From the IMG/VR virus record IMGVR_UViG_3300023108_000161, positions 1 to 23,118 of that record: a stretch of 23,118 bases of DNA; one strand, written 5' to 3'. Shown in pieces: positions 1 to 8,000 of the stretch. Under the pieces are notes generated by a model. That model saw only the letters and a list, made by a program, of their open reading frames with translations. It was not told where the DNA came from and ran no database searches. Source of the stretch: a virus. Numbering within the stretch: the stretch's first letter is position 1; the number at the start of each line of letters is the position of its first letter. The position numbers were made by a program, and so were the translations under genes.

Positions 1-927
1 AGACTGAATCGTAGCACCAGCATAGTAACCAGTATATGTACCAGAATAACTACCAGCATAAGACCCGTTTAAATATCCAGAGAAGAATCTGTCATAGTAA
101 CCAGTATATGTACCAGTATAACCACCCGCATAATTTACATTTGTAATATCTTTGAGGTTGTCTGTCATTGTTCCACCCATTTGAACCCATGTGCCTGGGT
201 CTGTGGGCGAACCAGTCTGAACAAGATATGTTCCTACACCAGAAGAGATAATTCTGTTTCTAAAACTATTATCCAGCGTTTCTACATCAGCAACTGACAT
301 TTCTGTGACATTACCAAAGTCATCAGATTTTAACAGGAGATTACTATCAGTACCAGCATTAGTGGTAACACCAGTTTTTTGCCACAAATAATATGAGACA
401 GTTGTGCCATCTGTCTGAGTATCAGTGATAGTATATCTAGCAGTCCACGTTCCTCCAGCCGGAGAAGATGTGTCAATTTTATACTGACCTACAGTATTAG
501 CATCTTCTGATACCATCGCATTAATAACAATATCTAAAATTTCTGTGTCAATTTCTCCATCACTACTTTCTTCTACTCCAGACCCATTCCATCTCAAAGG
601 TCTGGTAGGATTTTCTGATAAAACAGTATTCACCTGACCGAAAGTGTTTGTAGTAGTGCTAATAGCGCCACTTGCTGGATGAGCTCCAACCGATTCCTGT
701 CTCACTCTATCCGAGAAAGAACCAATGTTAGTAACTCCAGCAGAAAGACTTCCAGTAGTTACTACGAGTTCGGCAGTACCAGTTCCATCAGTATCAGTTG
801 CAAACTTTGATGTAATAACACCAGCAATTTGGTTTGCAATTTCGGTATTAGTAAGCTCACGAAATCCTTGCAAACCATCTGCGGCAGCTGGATATGAACC
901 TGCTTTTAGTGTTATTGGGCCAGCCAT
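1..927 (-). CDS. Tail-fibre-like virion protein, N-terminal 309 codons, continues past the left edge
   Basis: An open frame runs from ATG at 927 to base 1 with no stop, so the gene is cut by the window. The start is firm: AAGGAG at 935-940, 7 bases upstream, whose first bases are part of the stop of the preceding gene. The N-terminus MAGPITLKAGSYPAAADGLQ then GFRELTNTEIANQIAGVI shares the LTNTE motif with the 281-aa neighbour. A middle part (about 70-250) is mixed, with FGQVNTVLSENPTRPLRWNG and TWTARYTITDTQTDGTTVSY. From about residue 264 a Tyr/Gly/Thr repeat begins (YAGGYTGTYTGYY, then SYAGSYSGTYTGYY). This type of YTGxYxG repeat is known from long fibre-like proteins of marine T4-like phages. 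It is probably a receptor-facing fibre. Confidence 0.83.
   Translation of the reverse strand, partial: MAGPITLKAGSYPAAADGLQGFRELTNTEIANQIAGVITSKFATDTDGTGTAELVVTTGSLSAGVTNIGSFSDRVRQESVGAHPASGAISTTTNTFGQVNTVLSENPTRPLRWNGSGVEESSDGEIDTEILDIVINAMVSEDANTVGQYKIDTSSPAGGTWTARYTITDTQTDGTTVSYYLWQKTGVTTNAGTDSNLLLKSDDFGNVTEMSVADVETLDNSFRNRIISSGVGTYLVQTGSPTDPGTWVQMGGTMTDNLKDITNVNYAGGYTGTYTGYYDRFFSGYLNGSYAGSYSGTYTGYYAGATIQS
21..116 (-). repeat. Exact 24-base direct repeat within the Tyr/Gly fibre repeat
   Basis: The same 24 bases occur at 21-44 and 93-116, a 72-base period (24 codons), encoding GTYTGYY. The repeat region probably continues past the left edge. Confidence 0.85.
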
Positions 928-938
928 CTATAAACTCC

Positions 939-1784
939 TTAGTTAATCAATGTACCACTAGAGTTGAACACAGCGAGTCCACGATGTCTGATCCAATCTG
1001 TAGTATCTTTGCATGTCAAAGTAAATGTTGTATGTGCGGGCAAAGTTACCGCAACGTTAGAACTTCCGCCATTGATCGTATCAGATGTATTCGGATACAA
1101 TTTACAATCGGTTGAAGTTGTGTTAGCAACAACAATAGTAAGTCCAGCTGCAGCAGCAGGAAGTTTTACACCCTGAGAAGTAGAACCAACAGTAGTAATT
1201 GCGTTGAAAGTTTCTGTGAGTGCAGTAGCATCTCCTTGGGAAGTACCAGCAGAAGAAACAGAAGCAGTTACACCAACCTTCAAGTCTCCAAGAAGTGAAG
1301 CAGTACCATTGATAGTAAAGTCTTCCACGTTGTTACCACCAGAACCTACCTGTTGCCAAGCACCAGTTCCAGTACCAACAAACTCAGAACCATTGTCTGT
1401 CACCAGTTCAACGGCTGCGTTTGCGGCGCCACCATCAATGGTCTCAGTAGAAGTGGGATAAACTTTGATAGTAGCACCACTAGTATTGTAGATATTGATG
1501 ATCAAACCAGCAGCAGCTGAGGGAAGTACAACACCTTGATTCGCAGAAGCGGTTTCGACAATATTATAAGTTTTTGTGATTGCAGTTGCAGTTCCCTGAG
1601 TAGTACCAGCAGCTGTAACAGAAGCAGCAATGCCAAATGTTACATTTCCAGTAGCACTTAGAGTACCAAAAGAAGCGTTATCACCAGACTCATATTTGTC
1701 GTTGTTTAGGTTGGTAAAGTTTGTATCCACTTCGGTGTTAGTAAGTGGAGACCCTTTTGCTGACCTTAAAGTAATCGTAGCCAT
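939..1784 (-). CDS. Fibre-like virion protein with a duplicated domain (281 aa)
   Basis: The N-terminus ATITLRSAKGSPLTNTEVDT then NFTNLNNDKYE is a widespread start of marine phage tail-fibre and virion proteins, probably an attachment helix to the baseplate or neck. The rest is two copies of a domain of about 100 residues. Copy 1 (about 51-143) has SVTAAGTTQGTATAITKTYN, NQGVVLPSAAAGLIINIYNT and KVYPTSTETIDGG. Copy 2 (about 171-264) has SVSSAGTSQGDATALTETFN, SQGVKLPAAAAGLTIVVANT and KLYPNTSDTINGG. The protein ends in RHRGLAVFNSSGTLIN. The composition is typical of beta-rich trimeric fibres. It is probably a short fibre or decoration protein. An AGGG Shine-Dalgarno overlaps the preceding stop, with 6 bases to the ATG. 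Confidence 0.82.
   Translation of the reverse strand: MATITLRSAKGSPLTNTEVDTNFTNLNNDKYESGDNASFGTLSATGNVTFGIAASVTAAGTTQGTATAITKTYNIVETASANQGVVLPSAAAGLIINIYNTSGATIKVYPTSTETIDGGAANAAVELVTDNGSEFVGTGTGAWQQVGSGGNNVEDFTINGTASLLGDLKVGVTASVSSAGTSQGDATALTETFNAITTVGSTSQGVKLPAAAAGLTIVVANTTSTDCKLYPNTSDTINGGSSNVAVTLPAHTTFTLTCKDTTDWIRHRGLAVFNSSGTLIN
1064..1634 (-). repeat. Duplicated beta domain within the 281-aa protein
   Basis: Two copies align with an offset of 120-121 residues (about 360 bases). Landmarks in both are G-x-x-A-S-V, Q-G-x-A-T-A-I/L-T, Q-G-V-x-L-P-x-A-A-A-G-L, K-x-Y-P-x-T/N-S/T and D/N-G-G. The second copy ends in an extra CKDTTDW segment where the first has GTGTGAW. Confidence 0.82.
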
Positions 1785-1792
1785 TTTAGTCC

Positions 1793-2059
1793 CTATCTGT
1801 CATTTTTGTTGTAAGAATTTAAAAACGTGCTCAAGAGGTTTTTCATTTCTTTGAGTTCTTCTTTCAAACTATTTATATCATTTGACATTTCGGAAATTTG
1901 TTTTTTTCCTCTAATGTCAGAAGCTATTTTTCTTTTATATCGTTGAAGACCAGCGTGATCCACAGATAAAAGAGCACCAGAATGAGGGTCTCTGGTATAC
2001 TGTTCCGAAGATACTTCGTTATCCATCATTGGTCTATTCATTGACTTATTTATACTCAT
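1793..2059 (-). CDS. Small coiled-coil protein of unknown function (88 aa)
   Basis: A small hydrophilic protein. I place the start at 2059, where the ATG overlaps the stop of the giant gene as TAATG; a longer reading from 2080 adds only MSGWCSV inside the upstream gene. The middle reads EQYTRDPHSGALLSVDHAGL followed by QRYKRKIASDIRGKK; a 'RDPxSGALLxxD' start is something I recall from small T4-like phage proteins without known function. The C-terminal third (MSNDINSLKEELKEMKNLLS, then TFLNSYN) is a clear heptad-type coiled coil. There is no signal peptide. Its place between the giant baseplate protein and fibre genes suggests a trimerising, fibre-assembly or attachment role, by inference only. 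The TAG stop is nested in the next gene's Shine-Dalgarno. Confidence 0.78.
   Translation of the reverse strand: MSINKSMNRPMMDNEVSSEQYTRDPHSGALLSVDHAGLQRYKRKIASDIRGKKQISEMSNDINSLKEELKEMKNLLSTFLNSYNKNDR
1870..1877 (-). promoter_or_regulatory. Possible late promoter octamer upstream of the 281-aa fibre gene
   Basis: TATAAATA occurs within the coiled-coil codons (D-I-N-S) of the 88-aa gene, about 85 bases before the 281-aa gene. The position suits a promoter for the fibre genes, but the codons alone could explain it. Confidence 0.3.
2047..2054 (-). promoter_or_regulatory. Possible late promoter octamer at the start of the 88-aa gene
   Basis: TATAAATA lies in codons 2-5 of the 88-aa gene and is followed by AGTCA and an in-frame ATG (2041-2039). 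The spacing to that ATG is the same 5 bases as before gp25. If active, it would start a message at or near Met7 of this gene, giving a shorter product, or simply serve the fibre genes downstream. Confidence 0.4.
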
Positions 2060-5000
2060 TACACTGCACCAGCCTGACAAGCAATCATTCTAAGTTGTTT
2101 TGCTTTTGGCACTAAAGAAGTATTTTCTGCACAGAAAACGATCTTACACTGGAAATATTTGAATTGAACAAATTCTGCTGTATCTATTGTTGCAGTCATT
2201 GTAGCCTGTGTACCACGATATTGCCAAGTAATAGTACCATCGGTAGCAGTACCACTGGTATGAGTAGGTTCGGAACCAGACACAGCAGCAGTTATACCTC
2301 CAACAATTGCTTCATATGTGTTTCCACCGTAAGCAACCAATTGACCAGTTTGATACGTCTCAGCAAGTTCATGTTCGTATCCAACTTGAATAGTAGGAGC
2401 AACGCCATTATATCCAGAGCCTGGGTTTACAATTTCCACTTCATTTATTGCACCAGAACTCAAAGATTTTATTGCTACATCACCACCCCCAGATATGAAA
2501 AGAGGAACCTCTTGAATAGAAGCATAACCACTGCCGCTGTTAGTAATAGTAACAGCAGAAATCCTATCAGTGTTATAAGAAAACTTTCCTTCAGCATTTA
2601 AAGCAGAACTGGGAAGTTTGTAATCCAAATCAATAAATGAAGTTTTTGCAGCAGGAGCTCCATTTGGATTTGCTTCATCATATTCCATTTCAATCCAATT
2701 TAATTCTCTCCTAATATCAGAATCATCATGTGGGTGCAATCCTCTAAAGTATACTTTTGCACTAGACCCAGGCGGAGTAAACAGAGAAACAGAAAGTTTT
2801 ATGTCGTCCGCTTCCTGACCATCAGCGAGTCTAACTATCTTACTGATAAATCTGGATTTAGCCTGACCACCCAAAGGAGTTTCTTCATCAGTAAAAGTAT
2901 TATTAATAACGTTTTCTCGTACAATAGCAGAAAATCTAGAAGGATTTAGAATTGGAGATACATTTGGATTCGTATTAGTCAGAACAACATGATGTCTATA
3001 ACTCTTCTTAGACCAAATATCAGTACCAGTAAATCCTAATTCTTCACTCAAAGAGTAAATAGCTGCTTCTCTGGAAGTGTCGGTAAATAGAGTTGGTGTC
3101 ATGTTTACGAATTCATTTCCACGAGTATTCGTACCAGTGGAGTTTGTGACGGCTCTGCCAATAGCTATATCGGTTTCAATAAACTCTTTTACAGTCATTG
3201 ATGTTCTAGATGTATTAATAATCTTTTTGAGTCCAGCCTGTTGAATATACATGGACTTCCTATTCACTTGATCACACCACCAAAGTTCATCTGCTCTTGG
3301 CAACAAAGTGGTGTCTCCGTCAACAAGAATATCATCTACATCAAACAAGTTGGTAGATTCTGGTAAAATGAAATCGTATCTATTTTTTTGATTATCAATC
3401 TTTTTCATTCTCATTGATTTGATTGAAAGATTTATTTCAAATCCAGCTCCGCCTCCACTAGTTGTGGATTGTATGAAAGTATTGTTTGATCCATCGGTAG
3501 AACCAAATGTATAGGGTTTCGCCTCAAATGAGTCTTTTGATCCATCGTGATACTGTATCGGTTTTACAGCAGTAACAACACCACCACCAGTACCCAGACC
3601 ACTGTCAATCTCGGTTACCTCAAATATGATACCCTTTGGACATCTGTTTCTAGATGTATCAAGAGTTATGGTATCTCCGACTGCGTAATTGACACCACCT
3701 TCATTGATAGTGTGGTTGAAACTATACCAAGTTCCAGGCCTAGATGGGTCTGGTTTTCCTCCAGTGAATTCTTCACCGATCACAAATTCTGCGTGTTCGT
3801 TGACAACTTCTACCGTACCAGTACCAGTGGGGAAAGTATTAGCATACATAACAAACTTGATGTCTTCACCTTGGTGTGGTGTCCACGTTCTGTTGTTAGA
3901 AGAAGTAAACAACATACCACTGTATGTTTCATCAGCGGTAACTCTATCCGATTGAGTACCAATCTTATTTTCGCCTAACTTAGATACCCAAATATTGTAA
4001 TTCGGGTTGTTGTTTTGTGGCAACAGTACAAATGCATACTCTTCTGTTGGGTCTAATACAACTGGTCTACCATTGATGTTACTGTTTTGACCAGTGACTC
4101 CCACGGCGTAAGTTTGATCTCCAAAATAGAATGTAGTAGCGTATTGCGCCCTAAAATCAAAATTGGTTGCATTACCACCAGAAATATCTGGTGTAGTTTT
4201 TACTGCCTGATGCGACAAAGTACATGTACCTAAAATTTCTTTGGTCGGATATCCGTTCAGACACTTTCTTATTTCCATTGTAATACCGCCAATGGTGGGC
4301 TGAACAACACCAGTACCAGTACCAGCCTGAGTTGCGGTAAATATTGTACCCACATCACTACTAGATGCTCCAACATCAGCCCAATCGGTGTTTCCAGATT
4401 CTACAATTTTATATGATCTGCCAATTTTGAGTTCTGTAGCCGATACGTCAGAAAACAGAAGAGTTTCTGGCAAAGTTACTCCATCTTTTTCGCCTGGTCT
4501 TTCTCTAAAGAATACTTTTACCTGAGACAAGAAAACTGGCGTAGGAGAATTCTCAACAGTGAAAGATTGAGCTATTGGATCACCAAACTGCCTAGGTGGA
4601 TGGAAAATAAATTGCGGTTGAGTAACATCGATGTTAGCTTCTAGGTCGTCAATAGATACATTTATTTCTGCATTGGTGTTTTTCACATCAGTAACAACAG
4701 TACCTACAGTAGAAGTTCCACCATCTACGGCTGTAGTGCCATACTCTACTGTATAAATTTCAGCAGTCAAACTAACTTCTTGAGTTGCTTGATGCAAACC
4801 AAAAGCGGAGTATTGATTTTCTGCTTGAGTGGTAATAAAGTTATCTCTGTTTTGAGGATCGTCTACTACCCAGATTCTTCTGGTTCCCACTGGGAATCTA
4901 TTGCCAGGCAAATCAAGTATGAAGGCAGCATCTCCGCCTTCATTCGTAATAATATCTGTTCTGATAGTTGGTGGATATATACACTGTTCAAATACAGAAC

Positions 5001-8000
5001 CATCTCCCTGAGACCCAGATGCCCAGACCGAAGTAAGACTATCAAATCCACTATTTAGCGATTCTGTTTCGTCTGTAGTGTCAATATAATCTTCTACATA
5101 TGCGGGAGCACAAAACTCAGTAACATTATCATTATCAAAGTAAACATACAATCTGGTGTTTGGTTTCATTGCTGTAACACGAACACCAATTTTTTTGTTT
5201 CTCATGTAAGGAAGTAGACTTACATCTCTAACAACATTACCAATATTAAATTCAAGAGAACCGGCAGATGTAGCAGAAGCATTCAACAAATAGTTAGTAG
5301 TTGAAGCTTGAATGTCTTGTGTAGTTACAATTTGGTCATAACTACCATTTACATTAACCTCACCAGAGATAGAAACATCTATCTGTCCCTCACCAACCTG
5401 TTCCCACATACCTCCACCACCAACAGGAACCATTGTTTGCGGGAATCCACCAGTTATGGGAGCATCAGCTGAGACTTGGAATGAACCGTCATTCCCTTGA
5501 GTGATGTCAACTGTGTTGGTTGTCTGGTTACTTGCCCCTGGCACGAATTGTTGTGAGGGGTTACAAGGAGTACCAGTATTTACAACAGCACCCATTTCAA
5601 AAGTAGTACTAGAACCAACAATGTTTTGTGATGCATTGACACTAGCTGCAACCGCCTGAGCACCAGCTTGGTTACTAGCAGTCAAGTTCATTGGTTGTAG
5701 GTTTGATGTTTCTGCCCAGTTATCCGATCTGGGGAACAACTCCATTTTACCAGTGTAGTTAAACAATAGTTCACCAACACAATTTCTAGTTTTTGTGGCA
5801 AATCTGTTTTCTAAAAGATCAGCTATTTCATATGGTCGTGTGATATGTTGTCCCATATAAGACCAACCACTATTTCCATAGTTGGCATTCAACATCAAGG
5901 ATATTTCCGACTCATCAAAGTTTGGCGCCATCTCTTTTTTCATAGAGTTGTAAGCAGCATTGTAAGTTGGATCAGCGATATCACTTAGTAGATCACTGTC
6001 AAATGGGTTTACATATATACCATTTTTAAATCTATCGTTATTATTTGCGTCTAGGATAACCTTATCTTTTGCAGCCATTTCCATAAGAGACAGTGCTAGG
6101 TAATATTCCAGCCTACCAATTCTCTTTTCGATGGCACCAATATCCTTCATTGTATATCTTCTTGTTTGTCCCTTCAAGAAGAAACCAACAGATTTTTCTA
6201 CTACTCCAAACTTAACAGCAAGATTTCTAGCTATAGATGGATATGGAGGAATCCTAATCTCAGCGATTTGCATCCCCTCTTTCAATACGGGGGGTCTAGA
6301 GGGTATGTCAGAAACACCCTCTACTATTTTCATCGTTCCATTTTTACTAATATAAAGTCTATCTGTTCTTGGCAGATAATACTCAACATCGGTAGTAAAT
6401 GGAGTAGACGTAATCGGGTACTGAATTCCGTTTGTTGGGAGTTCTAGTTCCTCTGTCTTGTATGGATTCTGTGTTGCAGCTGCAAGAATGCTCGCAGAAA
6501 CAGCAGTATTTTTTACATATGGTCTAAAGTCAATACAGTCTCGCAGATCATAAGTACCAAGTTTTTGTGATCTGTAATATGGAATTTCAAATGTGTATAT
6601 TCCAGTAGAACCAGTATCATCTACTGGATACGAATCAACGGCAAAGTATGTTCCGTTTGAACTGCTATAGTCTGGAACAAAGTGACTTAATTTAACTGTA
6701 ATATACTTGTTAGTAGTATTGAGAGTTGAACTGCCCTTTTTAACTAATTGGGCGTGGCCATAATAGCTATCTCGCTGGCCATTATCCAAAACAAATTCGT
6801 CTTTGAAATCAACTGGATCATCGTCATCATCCAAATATGCATTGTTATCTGAATCTGTGATATAAACCGATACTATTTCCTTCACATCTGTAATACCAAG
6901 ACCCCACGGGCCATTAGCTCCACCGGCATTATCATTTGTACGAATTTTGACGTATCTATTAATATTGTAGTTTTTCTGAACTGGTTCAGCATCAACCACT
7001 TTCAATTTTACTTGAATGTAAAGATCAACAGCTCCACTTACGGTTCCAAGGTCAAAGTCCATCTGTTGAGTGGTATGTCCAACTACCATTGATGGAGTGA
7101 GTCTAACCTGTTGTCCGGCCGAATAGGCAGTGCCATTAATAGTGACAACATTTTTGGTAACTACATAGAAAGAATTGTCCAACTCTCCTTGTGTGGGAGA
7201 ACTAGAATAGGGTAGGGTTACTTCTGATCCCAAGGAAGAAGTTGAAATCTCAAAAGTTCCATCACCGAGAGTTGAAATATTAAATTCTTCGGTGTAATAA
7301 TACTGCGTATCGAGAGTACCAGCACCAGCAGCATATAGAGTTTTAGTTGCCATCCAAGATACTGGGAACACCATTCTATTTTGTTGCGATGCCTGTAAGA
7401 AGGCAGAATCCCCTAATCCGTCTCCGTTTAAATCATAGAGAAGTAAATCGGCAACACCGTTGTTTCCGTTGGGATCATTATAGAAAAGAACTCTAGCATC
7501 TTTGAGATCACCTCCACGAAGTTTTACATCATAAACAAAAATTCGGTGTACAGCACTAGCTGTTCCAATAGTTCCACCAATGTGTTTTACACTGCGAACT
7601 CTACACGTTCCGAGAACGGTGGCAGGAGCAGAAGTAGAACCAAAAGAACCACTGCCATAATTGTTTGGATCACCGTCCCCAGTAGCAGCGTAAGCTGGAC
7701 TTAGGTTCGGACTAACCCCATAGTGTCCAAGTTGTACTTGAGCGCCTTGTTCTAAGTTCCAATTACCAACAACTTCAACACAATCGAAAAAATTACCATA
7801 AGACAAAGAGACATCTAACGCTTCTTGAATTTTTGTTGACGTTCCTTTTCTTATTTTGACATAATTGTTTTGTATGAACTCTCTGCGATACCCGTCAACA
7901 TAAGCAATGCCTGGGGATACCTTAGCAACTACAAAGTTTGGATCGCCTGGGTCTGTTGCATCGGTTGCATAATGATATCCATCATTGTCAATTCTATAGG

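Noticed and set aside
2060-2080. Upstream ATG at 2080 as the start of the small coiled-coil gene
   Set aside because: It would extend 22 bases into the giant gene with the unlikely leader MSGWCSV and has no Shine-Dalgarno, while the ATG at 2059 makes a standard TAATG overlap.
2164-2601. Plus-strand frame of 145 codons, Ser/Cys/Thr/Asn-rich
   Set aside because: It lies wholly opposite the C-terminal part of the giant gene, has an unnatural composition and no start signal. The same applies to the other plus-strand frames in the window.
4306-4324. Short ACCAGT triplet-like repeat in the giant gene
   Set aside because: It encodes the Gly-Thr-Gly-Thr-Gly end of the TDWADVG module and is explained by amino-acid composition.
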